Positions 43,195 to 54,898 of a stretch of DNA of 64,000 nt are shown in pieces. Origin of the DNA: Macrophomina tecta. Its lineage: Eukaryota > Ascomycota > Dothideomycetes > Botryosphaeriales > Botryosphaeriaceae. The stretch lies in the NCBI GenBank assembly GCA_024180945.1, contig JAKSGN010000006.1, forward strand, positions 1,178,001-1,242,000, in the 5' to 3' direction. Both the position numbers and the translations under genes were made by a program. The notes under the pieces are model-generated. The model saw only the letters and a program-made list of their open reading frames with translations, made no database searches and was not told the DNA's origin. How positions within the stretch are numbered: position 1 is the stretch's first letter; each line of letters opens with the position of its first letter.

Positions 43195-44853
43195 ATGGCC
43201 AAGGCTAAGGCTACGAAGCCCACCAAGGGCGCCCTGAAGGCTGAGACCCCGAAGAAGGCCACCGCCGTCAAGGAAGGCCGTGTCACCAAGCCCTCCCAGA
43301 CCCCTAAGGCCAAGGCCAAGGAGACTGCGAAGGCCACCGCCTCGAAGACCAACAAGAAGAACAAGAAGGCCAAGGAGCCCACTCCCGAGCCCGAGTCGGA
43401 CAGTGACGAGGAAATGACCAGCGACAGCTCTGCTAGCAGCGAGTCCGAGTCTGACTCCGAGTCGTCTGCTTCTGATGCTGAGAGCAAGCCCGCCCCCAAG
43501 ACCAACGGCAAGGCTGCTGCTAAGAAGGACGACTCCGACTCTTCCAGCGAGGAAGACAGCGAAGACAGTGGCAGCGATAGCGAGAGCGATGCTGGCGTCG
43601 CTGTCAAGGCCAATGGCGCTGAGAAGAAGGCTGCTGCCAAGGACGACAGCTCCAGCGAGTCTGAGGCTGACTCTGACTCTGAGTCTGACTCCGACTCCGA
43701 CTCCGACTCCTCAGAAGAGGCTCCTGCCACTAAGAAGGCCGCTGCTAAGGCCGAGTCTGAGAGCGACAGCGACTCTTCCGATTCTGACTCTGATTCCGAC
43801 GAGGAGGCCCCTAAGGCTAAGAAGGCCGAGGCTGTAAGTTCCCCCCCAAAGCAGGCGCATCATGCCTGATGCTGACATCCGCAGGACTCCGACTCTGAGT
43901 CTGACTCTTCCGACTCCGATGAGGAATCTGACGAGAGCAGTTCGTCTGAGGAGGCTCCCTCGAAGAAGCGCAAGGCCGAGGCCGAGGCCACTCAGACTAC
44001 GAAGAAGAGCAAGACGGAGCAGAATGGTGATGCTCAGGGCTCTCCCAACCTCTTTGTTGGCAACCTCAGCTGGAACGTCGACGAGGAGTGGCTCGGCCGC
44101 GAATTCGAGGAGTTCGGCCCCAAGGCTGTTCGCATTGTGACCGACCGCGCCACCGGCAGGTCCAAGGGGTAAGGCTTCCCTTGAGGTCAATCACGTTGAT
44201 ATTAACGAAGTTGCAGATTCGGTTACGTTGAATTCGAGACTGTTGAGGCGGCTACTGCTGCTCTCAATGCCAAGAAGGGTACCGACCTCGACAACCGTCC
44301 TCTTAATCTCGACTTCAGCACCCCTCGCCCCGAGGGCCAGAACCCCAGGGACAGGGCTAGCAGCCGCGCTTCGCAGCACGGTGATGTTCCCAGCAGGCCT
44401 TCTGATACTCTCTTCGTTGGCAACCTGTCCTTTGACGCCACTCCTGACAGCGTCACCGAGATCTTCCAGGAGTATGGTACCATTACTCGCGTCTCCCTGC
44501 CCACCAAGCCAGAGGATGGCATGCCTAAGGGCTTCGGCTACGTCGGCTTCAGCTCCGTTGAGGAGGCCCAGGGTGCTTTCGAGGCCCTTCAGGGCGCTGA
44601 GCTTAACGGTCGTTCGATGCGTCTCGACTTCGCTGCTCCTCGTGACAACAACGGCGGTGGTCGTGGTGGCTTCGGTGGCCGTGGCGGTGGCCGTGGCGGA
44701 TCCCGTGGTGGTTTCGGCGGCCGCGGTGGTGCTCGTGGTGGTAGCCGTGGCGGTTTCGGCGGCCGCGGTGGTGCTCGCGGTGGCCGTGGTGGTGCTACTA
44801 CCAACCGCGGTGGCTTCGGCGACTTCCAGGGCAAGAAGATCTCGTTCGATTAA
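43195..44853 (+). CDS. NSR1: Nucleolin-like RNA-binding protein (NSR1/GAR2)
   Basis: Three exons, 43195-43833, 43885-44168 and 44217-44853, with 51- and 48-bp introns; 519 residues. A nucleolar protein needed for pre-rRNA processing and small-subunit assembly. The N-terminus (1-65) is Lys/Ala-rich and basic, nucleolin-like. Residues about 66-240 are alternating acidic Ser/Asp/Glu blocks separated by Lys/Ala linkers, probable CK2 sites, ending in a KKRK localisation signal. RRM1 covers about 268-345 (LFVGNLSWNV; KGFGYVEF split by intron 2) and RRM2 about 372-448 (LFVGNLSFDA; KGFGYVGF). The C-terminus is an RGG/GGRGG-rich domain (about 452-505). The layout matches yeast NSR1 and fission yeast gar2. 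A GTGGGCTT array lies in its promoter. Confidence 0.96.
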
Positions 44854-45380
44854 ATGTCTTTCTTTCATTAATGCATTTCTGCGCGGACGGTAAGTTCTGT
44901 ATGGATACTGGATATGGTCAAGGTTTGGTTCATGATCGGGAATTGCTCAAAAAAGTATTGCTTTGATTTCGTGTTTCGCAAGGTTTCAGGCACAGAATGC
45001 TTCTGGTTTGCTATCCTCAGCTTTATATACCGATCAGCGGGTACAGACGGCGGTAGGGTTTCAGTAAACGCTTAATTCACATTACCATCTTTGGTGAATT
45101 CCATTGCGGTGGCAATGATCCAATGTGCGACGTAAATGTTCTGAGCCGTGACATGTACTAGCTGAAAAACTGCGACTGCCAAGTCCCGATGGAGCATCGA
45201 GCGGTCCCTTGCACGCATGACTTCCGCAAGATTTCTGTCGTTTGTGGCGTGAGAGCGAGGCTGGGGTCGGAAGCCCTGCGCACAGACCATGCAAAAAGTT
45301 GGGATAAGAGCGAAGCCATAGCTCCTCTGCTTTGCCCGCAGCACTGCAGCACAACATAGCACACTGCTTAGTTGCCCCAA
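44854..45380. other. Intergenic, NSR1 3' flank and TPA1 promoter
   Basis: About 530 bp. Short minus-strand frames near 45072-45380 have no domain and were not accepted. Confidence 0.65.
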
Positions 45381-47497
45381 ATGCCGAAGCGCAAGGCCGA
45401 TGATACAGGCGCCATCAATGGCAAGTCAAAGAAGCGTGCCCTCTCGGACGAAGAGGCACGGTCAAATTTCCGCAAAGGTCTTTTCGACACCAAGGTGCTT
45501 GAGGACTACCAGAAGCAATATGCAGAATCTCAGCCGTAAGGAAGCATGGGAGGCCCTTCAATCGACTACGATCGAAATTCTAACCTTCTACTAGCTACAA
45601 GCATGCTGTAATCCAAAACCTCGTCGACCCGCAGCTCCTCCGTAATGTCCGCGACGAGATACGGCAGCACATTTCCTTCACGCCCAAGGAGACCGACATC
45701 TACAAGATCCACCAATCCGGCGACCTAGCCAATCTCGATGGCCTAGACGACTCCTCCCTGGCCAAGCTGCCGTCTCTGCTCCAGCTGCGCGACGCGCTGT
45801 ACTCGTCTGCCTTCCGCAAATACATCGCCGACATCGCCGGCTCGGGCCCGCTCAGTGGCGTCAAGACGGATCTGGCCATCAACGTCTACACGCCGGGATG
45901 CCACCTGCTCTGCCACGACGACGTAATCGGCAGCCGCCGTGTCAGCTACATCTTGTACCTGCTTGACCCAGACAGGCCGTGGAAGGCCGAGTGGGGCGGC
46001 GCGTTACGCTTGTTCCCGACGCAGGACTTGAAGACAGAGGCAGGCGACGATGTCAAGGTGCCGCAGCCGGATCACACCGTCGACATTCCGCCGGCGTTCA
46101 ACCAGCTGTCGTTCTTCACCGTGCAACCAGGCGAGAGTTTCCATGATGTGGAGGAGGTATACAAGCGCGCAGAGGGTGATAGTGAGGAGGACGGCGGTCG
46201 TGTGCGTATGGCTGTCAGCGGTTGGTTCCACATACCGCAAGAAGGAGAGGAGGGCTACGAGGAGGGTCTGGAGGAGAAGCTTGCGGAGCGGAGTTCGCTG
46301 CAACAATTGGAGAGCGGCGCAAAGGCGGCGCAGTTCGACCTGCCGCAACAGCAGTGGTTCGAATACCCGGCCGAGGAGGAGAATGGGGACGAAAAAAGAG
46401 AGCAGAAGAAGGGCGAGGAGGAAGAGGAAGAAGAGCAGGCGCCCCTCACCGAGCAGGAGTTCGAGTTCCTTCTTAAGTTCATGACGCCGACCTATCTTGC
46501 CCCGGACACCGTCGAGGACCTCAACACCATGTTCGCCGACGAATCCTCTTTGCGCCTCGCCAACTTCCTCTCCAAAACGTTCTCCGCCCGCCTCCGCGCA
46601 TTCCTCGAGGAGCAGGACAAGAAAACGCCTGCGACCATGCCCGCGCCCGCTTCCCGAACCCACAACACCGGCGTTGCTCGTCCCCCTCACAAGCACCGCT
46701 TCCTTTTCCGCTACCCCGCACGAGACGTCAACAATGATAGCGAGGAGCTGTCGCCCTACGACGAGCTCCTCGACGTGTTCTTCCCCAGCGTCGCATTCAA
46801 GAAGTGGCTTGCCCTGGCCACGGGCCTGACGCTGACCAAGGCCAGCATGCTGGCGCGCCGCTTCAGGCGGGGCATGGACTATACGCTGGCGACGTCGTAC
46901 GATGAGGAGCAGCCGCAGTTGGAGGTCACGTTGGGTATCACGCCAAGCAAGGGGTGGGGCGACGAGGACGCCGACGAAGGGCAGGCTGACGACGACGACG
47001 AAAAAGTCGCAGAGAGCGGGAACAAGACAAACGGCAAGAAGGAATCAGCGAAGAAGAAGAGCAAGGCAAAGACAAAGAAGCAGGACGAACCCGCGCCCGC
47101 GCCGGAGGACGACGACACTCCCGGCGGTTACGAGATGTACATGGCAGCTGATGACGACGACGACGATGAGGACGGCGGCTCAGATGATGGCGTGGATGTC
47201 ACCAATGCGTCGAAGAATAAGGCCGCTGGCGAGGGCTCCGCTATGACGGGCGCGGGTAAGCGTCGCAAGGCCGACCCGGCTGTGTATAGGGCCAGTGGTG
47301 GCGATGATGACGATGGTGTATTGTTCAGCATGCCGGCGGGCTGGAACACCATGGGCATCGTGCTGAGGGATACGGGCGTGTTGCGGTTCGTGAAATATGT
47401 TAGTCAATCGGCGAAGGGTGACCGATGGGACGTTTGTGCGGACTTTGGAGTTGAATTTGACGAGGATGAGGAGGATGGTGATGAGATGGAAGAATAG
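45381..47497 (+). CDS. TPA1: Prolyl 3-hydroxylase TPA1/OFD1 family
   Basis: Two exons, 45381-45535 and 45595-47497, with a 59-bp GTAAGG-TAG intron; 685 residues. An Fe(II)/2-oxoglutarate dioxygenase of nucleus and cytosol; relatives hydroxylate ribosomal protein uS12 and influence translation termination and, in fission yeast, sterol/oxygen signalling. After a basic nuclear-signal-like start (PKRKADD, KSKKRAL), the catalytic double-stranded beta-helix has H159-D-D161 (in HLLCHDD), the WGGALRLFP turn, the distal H235 in ESFHDVEE, and RMAVSGWFH with the 2-oxoglutarate-binding Arg. The second, non-catalytic helix domain follows (to about residue 500), with a KGWGDEDADEG acidic and Lys-rich insert. 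The C-terminal end is acidic. Length slightly exceeds yeast TPA1, mostly from charged inserts. Confidence 0.94.
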
Positions 47498-47749
47498 TTG
47501 AGGAACGGAACGTGGAGAGAAACGTCTACTACGCAATCTGGAGACCGGAGCGCCGGAAGGAAATTAATGCCTTGCGGAAAATGCTTCCAAGAGATTAAAT
47601 GATGAATTGTTTCCGTGAATCTACACTTTCCTGGGTATTACGCTGTGTATGGAATTAAAGGGGTTCGAAAGAAGTGGCAGATACATGCAAATATCCAGAT
47701 GCACCCCCTCCAGAGTTGGTTAACCAGTAATGCTTGATGACGGTGGCCT

Positions 47750-48893
47750 CTAATCCAAGCTGTTCTCTTTTAACTTCTCCTCCACAGCCAAGAAGATCTT
47801 CATGACCCGCTCGTACGTCCACATAGTCACCGCACTCGTCGGCGCTGCCTTCAGCAGACTAACCGTCAACCCACGGTACAGGCCCCTCATGCCTTCCCTC
47901 CGCAGAATCGCCTTCACAGTCTCCAAAACTCCCGCGTACTCGGGTATGTTCCGGTGCACGTACCGCGCGCGCGTCGGGCCCTGGACCTGCAAGCGCTTCC
48001 GCACCGTGTCGAGCGGGAAGACGGCCGTCTTGGAGACGGCCGAGGCTATCATTCCCGCGGCCGCGTCGCCCGATCCAAAGGGCAGGGCGGCGGAAACGGG
48101 CTTGAGCGTCTCGTAGGACAGGAAGAAGAGGCCCATGTAGGGGACTATCTGCGCAACGGCGGCGGCCAGGCCACGGAAGAAGCCCTGCGGGCCCTCGGCG
48201 CGCGCGATCTCGGCGATGGACGAAAGCAGCGAAGCGTAGACGCGCGAGGTGCCCTGAGCGGCGAAGCGGGTGCGCAGCAGGTCAAGCGGGTAGGTGATGG
48301 TGGTCGCGGCGGTGCCGGCGACGGCGCCAGATGCGAAGGTCATGAAGGAGTCCGGGAGGCGGCGGTCCGTCGCGTGCTGTCTGCCATGGCTATCTGTTGT
48401 TTTGGCCGGAAAGGAAAGCGATTGGAGGAAGGTTGACGTGGAGCGGTAGGCCAGGAATTGCACGCTGCCATAGCACAGGTATAGGGCTTCGGCGGGGACG
48501 TTGCCCTTCCAGAGGCCAGTCAGTCCCTCTTCGCGAAGGATGTGTTTGAGTGTGCCCAAGGTGCCCTTGTAGATGGGGCCGCCGCGCGCGGAGTGGTGCG
48601 AGAGCGGGTCGCTGAGGGAGTGGATCTGGAGTTGGAGCCGGATCTTGATGACGTCGAGCGGGGCAATCACGAATCTGGGGAGTGTCGCGGGTCAGTAATG
48701 GAGCTGGAGGAGGAATTCTTGGGAGACGACGAGGGCGATGAGGCATACCTCGAGACCAGACCGGCAATGGCACCAGAGCCAACGACCTGCCAGCGGGAGC
48801 CCTGGATTCAGCCGTCAGTACATTCGGGGAGATGTTGGGGGAACGAGAGCGAGGACGCACCTCATCCTTCAGCTGCTCGACCTTGCCAGACAT
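47750..48893 (-). CDS. TPC1: Mitochondrial thiamine pyrophosphate carrier TPC1
   Basis: Three exons, 48893-48861, 48801-48749 and 48674-47750, with introns of 59 and 74 bp; 336 residues. An inner-membrane solute carrier (SLC25) that imports thiamine pyrophosphate for pyruvate and oxoglutarate dehydrogenases. Three carrier repeats each show the P-x-D-x-x-K/R signature: [20 protein letters not shown] and [10 protein letters not shown], followed by the matching G-x-x-x-LYRG-type half-signatures ([34 protein letters not shown]). The [17 protein letters not shown] segment is typical of the TPC subfamily. The two tiny 5' exons encode [15 protein letters not shown] and the first helix start. It is head-to-head with the downstream dioxygenase gene. 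Confidence 0.93.
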
Positions 48894-49305
48894 ACATCCA
48901 GCGGATCCGGCAGCTCGCGCTTCGAGAACGGGGGCCGGAGGGGTAGAATTGGGATTTCGAGCACACGAGGACGTGAGGGTGGAGAGTTGCGGCGCGGTTG
49001 TTGGCTTTGGCGTTACGTATTTTGGCGGGCGTTGATTGGCACGCCGGCTCTGCGCCGGTTCCCCCAAAAGTGCCGGCCGGGCTCTTGCCTGTTCCCCGCA
49101 GATTCGCTGCCAGGAACCGACGAGCTGCTGCGTGTCAGTCCGTCATCCGACGCAGGCCACATCCTTAGCTCCGGACACCACCATCGCCGAGTCCGCGCCA
49201 TTGCACAACCGCCCGGCTCTCCATTTCCAGCCTGGAGAAGCTCTGGCCCGAGACATTGTCACTACGTCTTGCAGCAGGCAGATCAGCGTGTTTGGCGCAG
49301 GGAAA
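48894..49305. promoter_or_regulatory. Divergent promoter, TPC1 / carnitine-pathway dioxygenase
   Basis: 412 bp separate the two ATGs. The frame of the dioxygenase is open back to about 49036 without an in-frame stop, so translation from an upstream ATG at 49036 cannot be excluded. An ATTGG (reverse CCAAT) sequence occurs near 49033. Confidence 0.5.
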
Positions 49306-51030
49306 ATGCTGCGTCGGCTATACTCCAGATCCGGTAGACCTCGGCGCAGCAATGCAGTTGTGGTGGCAGCCAGCTGTGCAAAACACCACCGTCCCTTCTC
49401 CACCGCTCTCTCCAGCCCGCTGAGTCCTCGAAAGGATACGAGCTCCTGCGTTAGAACTCAAAATGCTGACTCAAGAATGTTGGCATACCCAGCGCTCGCT
49501 CGCCGCCGCGTCAGCAGCAATGCTCTGCGGCAAGAGATCCAGGAGGACGCAAACAAAATCGCTACTGGCCATGGCTTGCCCGAGACCCTGGAGAACGAAA
49601 TCGATGCTGTACAGTCCCGTCAGCACGTCACCGAGGAGACCATCAAACTCGGTAACCGGCAAAGGCTTCATCGCGCCGAGGCATCCCAGACGGTTGAGTT
49701 TGGCGTCCCTGTAGGTGGCTCTGGTCTTACTTATCCCGCCAAGATGGACGCCGTCTTTGCAAGAGACAGCTGCACCTGTCCGCTGTGCGTCGATCCGTCG
49801 AGCAGGCAGAAACAATTCCAGACATCGGACATTCCCGCCGATATCAAGGCCACCTCTACTCTGGATCCGCAGAAGCAGACACTGGAAATCACTTGGACCA
49901 ACGACATTCCAGGATTTCCCAAGGATCATGTCACTCGCTTCGATCTGAAGCCTGCAGCCGTTACCTGCCGGGGTTCTGTATATCATCCTCTGGAGCCGAA
50001 GAATAGGCTCGTCTGGGATGGAAAGACTATCGCCGAGAAGAACAAATGGATATCCTATGATACGTATATGAAGAACGACAACATGCTCCATGAAGCACTC
50101 GAGCAACTGGGTCGTTACGGCCTCGTGTTCCTCACAGACGTCCCTGATAGCGAACATTCCGTCGAACACATCGTCGGTCGCATTGGTCTGCTCAAGGATA
50201 CCTTCTACGGCCGCACCTGGGACGTCAAATCCATTCCCAACGCCAAAAATATCGCATACACGCACCAGTACCTCGGCTTGCACATGGACCTGATGTACGT
50301 GACGAATCCGCCCCACCTGCAGCTGCTTCATTCCCTCCGCGCCCGCTCCCCAGGCGGTTCCTCCATCTTTTCCGACTCCCTACACGCGGCCTTTGAACTG
50401 GAGCGTACCGACCGCACCGCATTCGATATCCTTACCTCCATCCCCGTACCATTCTACTACAAGAATGACAACCAATCGTACGCCAAATGGCGACCCACCA
50501 TCGAGCTCGCCCACCCCCTTGCGGACCTCTCCCCCAACCCGGCCACCAACGCCATCAGCGCGAACCCGGATGACCCGCTCGCTACTTCGCTTGCCGGCCG
50601 TGAGATCCTCGAGGGCGTCCCCACCCCTCCGCGGATCAAGTGTATTAATTACTCTCCACCGTTCCAGGCGCCACTCGCCCCTACTGCGCTGGCCGACCTT
50701 GGCTTGTCAGGTCTCGTGCCCTTTGGACCGCTCTCCACAGAGAAGTTCGCAGACCTGCATTCAGCGCTGCAGAAGTTTGCGCACCTAGTTGAGGCGCCGG
50801 AGGCGTTGTTCGAGCACAGGCTGGAGGAGGGCCAGTGTGTGATATTCGACAACAGGAGGGTGTTGCACGCGCGACGGGCGTTCGACGCGTCGAAAGGCGA
50901 AAGGTGGCTGAAGGGTGCATACGTGGACGACGATGTCTTCTACAGCAGATGGAGGGTTTTAGCAGAGAAGGCAGCGGGGAGGGAGCGGGAGCGGGAGAAA
51001 GTGTGGGAAAGGCTGTATGGGGCTCAGTGA
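49306..51030 (+). CDS. Gamma-butyrobetaine / trimethyllysine dioxygenase (carnitine biosynthesis)
   Basis: Intronless; 574 residues from the ATG at 49306, chosen because it starts a mitochondrial-type presequence (MLRRLYSRSGRPRRS, Arg/Ser-rich, no acids). An Fe(II)/2-oxoglutarate enzyme of carnitine synthesis. The N-terminal domain has the zinc-binding segment FARDSCTCPLCVDPSSRQK (about residues 149-166) and the beta-sheet ending WDGKTI. The TauD domain follows with H326-M-D328 in GLHMDLMYV, the GGSSIFSDSLHAA segment, and distal H521 in NRRVLHARRAF. Both gamma-butyrobetaine hydroxylase and trimethyllysine hydroxylase share this layout; I lean to the former from the RDSCTCPLC motif. The Glu/Arg-rich C-terminus (GREREREKVWERL) is variable. 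Confidence 0.88.
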   Translation: MLRRLYSRSGRPRRSNAVVVAASCAKHHRPFSTALSSPLSPRKDTSSCVRTQNADSRMLAYPALARRRVSSNALRQEIQEDANKIATGHGLPETLENEIDAVQSRQHVTEETIKLGNRQRLHRAEASQTVEFGVPVGGSGLTYPAKMDAVFARDSCTCPLCVDPSSRQKQFQTSDIPADIKATSTLDPQKQTLEITWTNDIPGFPKDHVTRFDLKPAAVTCRGSVYHPLEPKNRLVWDGKTIAEKNKWISYDTYMKNDNMLHEALEQLGRYGLVFLTDVPDSEHSVEHIVGRIGLLKDTFYGRTWDVKSIPNAKNIAYTHQYLGLHMDLMYVTNPPHLQLLHSLRARSPGGSSIFSDSLHAAFELERTDRTAFDILTSIPVPFYYKNDNQSYAKWRPTIELAHPLADLSPNPATNAISANPDDPLATSLAGREILEGVPTPPRIKCINYSPPFQAPLAPTALADLGLSGLVPFGPLSTEKFADLHSALQKFAHLVEAPEALFEHRLEEGQCVIFDNRRVLHARRAFDASKGERWLKGAYVDDDVFYSRWRVLAEKAAGREREREKVWERLYGAQ

Positions 51031-53849
51031 GTAGACTTGAATGTGAGATGGTCTTCTTTACGATGATTGGGTGACCTCATTTTCGGCTTATCTTCTGAAT
51101 CTTTCTTGGATATAGTGTTGAAGTTATGTATGGTGCCAACCTGTTTGTCACTGGTGATTCCGGAGTGACTGCTCACGTGCGCGCCAGTTGTACATACCTA
51201 GTGAATCCCCGTAATTCAACCCCGATGCGCATGTGATCGATGCTGCTGATGGTTAGGCCACTCATTCGAGGCAGAATCAGGCCGATAAGCAGGCTGCCCC
51301 CGGGGGGGCGGGATGATTACAGTGCAGTAATCCTATCTGGACACAGCATTTCTGCTTATCGTCGTGAAGCATATGACGAGAAGAATAGGTGAACATAGAG
51401 AAAACCCAACAACGATGTTAGAGAGCTCCTTTCCGTTCCATACTGTTCCTTCGAGCCAGCAATCTACCGCGAGCCCCCTTCAAGACCGCACATGCACTCC
51501 TCTCAAACAAGCAGTCTACTCCGCTCCTCCAATCCTAGACAACTTCGAACGCAGCAAAGCCGAAGGGCAACGCCCAAACCCCTTCGGGCAACAACGCTAC
51601 AACGGGGGTCTCACACAACATGATTGGCCGATTGACCGCTCCCGCCTGCGTGATTAGCCTTGTTCCGGCACCCGTCTTCGTGATTGGTTGCCAGTCCTAG
51701 AGTGGCAGGGATGTGACAAGGCCGCGGGGGGCGCCGAAAGGGCGTCGGGAGGGCGTAAAAGTGTGGAGACTTGCGAAAGGACGAAGGGCAGGGTCAAGGA
51801 TTGGTCCGGCGTTTTGGGTGTGAGAGTGGGACCACGGGAGCACGAAAGTGTCACTGCCGGAATGGCGCGATTTCGTGGGTGTGAAAAATTCGGGTGTTCG
51901 AAGAGCGACAGGCGAAGGCAGGTTGAGCGAAGGGTCCGGCGCGAATTGTGCTTGGCTGCGTCTTGCTTTTGCCTTGTGACTTGGGCACATCAGGTGATGC
52001 TGCCTAATGGTTGTGCAGGCAGCCGCCGGCTCTGGCTTTCGCTGTGTGTATGTGTAGGACCAGCAAGAGTAGGTATGCCTGGGCGGTTATATTCTGTGGA
52101 CAAGTTTTTGGAGGATACGGGAAGATGAACGTGTTAAGTGTGCAGTATGTACGGGAGAAAGTGGCGGGAATTGGAGGGCGGCTAGCACAATCATTGGTTG
52201 TGCAGAACAACGTGACGGCCGTGGGAGTTCAGTGAAGCTGATCCTTGGAATATCATTTGGTGCTGCCGATCTACTCGGAAGAAAAGGTTACATGCGCTTA
52301 CATAACTGGCTGCAGTGCTTCGGTCTTTCGTGTGCAGCCGAATGAGGAGGGACAAGGAATTACAGTGACGACGAGAACAGGTCCAACAACTGCTAAGGGA
52401 CATAGAATAGCGATGTTATGCATGTCTTATGAAAAACTAAACGTATTGGCACTGGCTAATATCGCACGGGCGGCCCATCCCTTTCGACTTCTTGTCTGTA
52501 ACCAGCACAATGAGGGAGCTGCAGCCGTGAAAGAGAGCACAGGCTCGGGCTGACTGCGTGTGTGATAGCTCAGCGAAACCCATCAACAGGCCCTTTTTGC
52601 CCTAAGGGTGCCAGATAACCTTGTCGGGTCGGGTCAACGCACTGGCATAGAGACCTTGTTGCCCCGTCGTGGATCCACTTCCCCGCAAGCCGAGACATGT
52701 ATGGGATGTCCGGAGAAGATACTCCGCTTCCCGACCACATGCGAAGACAGTTCACGAAGGAATCCCCCACTCGGCTCCGCCAGAGTAGGCGTGAACCGCC
52801 AATCTCGGATTAGTTAATCATCAGTAATGCTCTGCATTGATCCTGTCGGCTCTTGCTTCATAGTCTAGAGGGGTGCGTATCATGTGCAACCGTGAGACCA
52901 TGCAGCAAGGGGCGTTGGGCTGTTTGATTTGTTTTTGTAGGGTTCAACAAAACAAAATTGATACTCTCTTTCTCTTGCCCAAAAGGGCGCGCTCAACGGT
53001 CAAATCTGGGTCTGCCGCGTTCTGTAACAGTCACATGTGTCTTGTTGGTTGAACGAAGAAAATTTGCGTAATTTATTCTCCGAATGCGAGACAACTCACA
53101 GGTTCGACGGCTTCAGAACATGGCTTGGAAGTAACATATCTCACCGGCCTGAGGACGGGTGTTGTGGAAATATGGGCTGTCCGGATTTCAAATGAAGGGA
53201 TAGAGCCTTTGAGACTCTGGAAATTGGGTGTTCAAGACCATGATTGTGAATGAGACTGTAAGACAAGCAAATCCAATAACATGCCGAGACCCTGAGAAAC
53301 TGGAACGCGGGAACAGCGACAGCAAAAAGTGAGTGAAAGACTATGTCGCATGCATATTCCGATATCGGAGTCGCGCGAGCAGTCCCATTCTAGTAAAGGC
53401 TCATACTATCTCCTCCACACCCCACCAACTGGCTGAGTATCCAAATGAAATGACTGCTTCCCCGCTCTGAGACAAACGTAGTAAATGGCAAGGGCTTTTA
53501 CCGCACCATGATTATGTGCTTCTTCCTGTGGCAGATAATATCGGAATGTGAGAGAATGCTTCGAGGAGCCGTCTCGGTTTTCTGCACTTATACAAGCCGA
53601 GAAATAAGAAAGACATAATGGAAATCTCAAACCGCATTTCATGCCCGCTCCCCATCAGCCTGAGCAGCCGCTGAAACAACCGCATATCTTACACAATCTG
53701 GTCCAGACTGCCAGCAATTCAGTAACTAATATGCCGTAAGCGTCTCCTTTTGCGGTGTCCGTTATGCCGGAGAGAGCGCTTGTTGGCACGCATTTTGCGC
53801 AATGGTATTTGATAAGAGCTCTCCTTCTCCGGTGGCGCGGCGCTATGGT
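51031..53849. other. 2.8-kb intergenic region
   Basis: No supported gene. The left end is the dioxygenase 3' flank and the right end (about 53700-53849) is the HAP3 3' flank. Two ATTGG boxes occur near 51622 and 51684. Frames here are short and low in coding character. Confidence 0.55.
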
Positions 53850-54898
53850 CTAAAACTCGGCGCTGCCGTTGCCGTTGTGGTGGCCCACGGTATAGCCGAA
53901 CGTGGTGTTGTCTTGCTCCGACGTATCGACTTCTCCGCTCAGAAGGTTGTTGTTGCTGGCACCCTCTGCACCGGCATAGGCGGCGGAGGCATTCGCACTG
54001 CCGGATGCGCTGCTCCCGGCGCCGGCAGCGGCATTGCCCTGTTGCTGATAGCCGACGGCAGGCTTGTTCTGATTTGCGAGGAGGGTCTCGAGGCGCCAAT
54101 CAATACCAATAGTTCAGATTATTCTTCGTCTTATGCCAGAAGGGATCGGCAACAAACGAAATAGGGAGGAATGGAAAGGGGCAGCTTACTTCGCGGTAGC
54201 GCGACAAGTAGATCTTCAAGGCTTCGGCATAGTTTTCGAAGCCAAGCGAGGTCATGGCAAAAAGGATGTCCTCGCCATTGACCGTTTTGCGCTTCTCCTG
54301 CTGGCACTTTTCGGATGCTAGGGACGGGTTAGAGGACGGGGACTAGCTGGAACGTAGGGACGCGCACCTTCGCTGGTGATGAAGGAGATGAACTCGCTCA
54401 CGCACTCCTGCATGCATTCCTTGGCCTCTTTGGCGATCTTCGCGTTTTCCGGAAGAGCCATCTTCATGATGCGGGCAACTGGCGCAAAGTTGCGAATGTT
54501 AGCATCGCTCGCAGCACTGTCGGGACGCCCCTTGGCGGCATTGAAGGGCGGCGATTGAGATGACGGGGGAGATGCAGACGACATGCTTCAGGGCGGGCGC
54601 GGACCGTTTTTGAGCGACAGTATGCTCAAGCGCTGATTCGAGGTGTGGGCGTGGAGAGAGCATCCGTCGACGTGCAGCAACGGGGTTGGGGCGCGCAAAT
54701 CAGACGAGGGGAGAGGTGCATTTCAGACGTACCATTCGCTATAGGCAGCCATCGGTCCTGCTCCTTGACTTCGAACTCGTAGCCGAGTCCTTGCGCTTGT
54801 GTATCCTGAGCTTCTCTGTCCATATGCGGCTCCGAAGATTCGTCAGGCGACTGCGCTCCAGGTTCCACGTCCGACTTCTTCGGCGGGGTGGCCGACAT
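53850..54898 (-). CDS. HAP3: CCAAT-binding complex subunit HAP3 / NF-YB
   Basis: Four exons, 54898-54733, 54478-54368, 54317-54190 and 54086-53850; 213 residues, all phases closing. The histone-fold subunit that, with HAP2 and HAP5, binds CCAAT boxes in the nucleus. The core reads [10 protein letters not shown] | [38 protein letters not shown] | [42 protein letters not shown] (bars mark introns), which is almost invariant in the family. The N-terminus (about 44 residues) is acidic and variable; the C-terminal 78 residues are Gly/Ala/Ser/Asn-rich. Intron 1 (54479-54732) is unusually long at 254 bp and contains an in-frame ATG (54584). Intron 3 needs a GAG acceptor (CTCGAG at 54087-54092), which is atypical, so the exact start of exon 4 is less sure. 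Confidence 0.94.

Noticed and set aside
46004..46696. 230-codon Leu-rich minus-strand frame
   Set aside because: Complement of the Glu/Lys-rich part of TPA1, where GAG reads as CTC.
51364..52553. Several plus-strand frames of 70-146 codons after the dioxygenase gene
   Set aside because: No domains, no splice-consistent joins, and composition typical of non-coding DNA.
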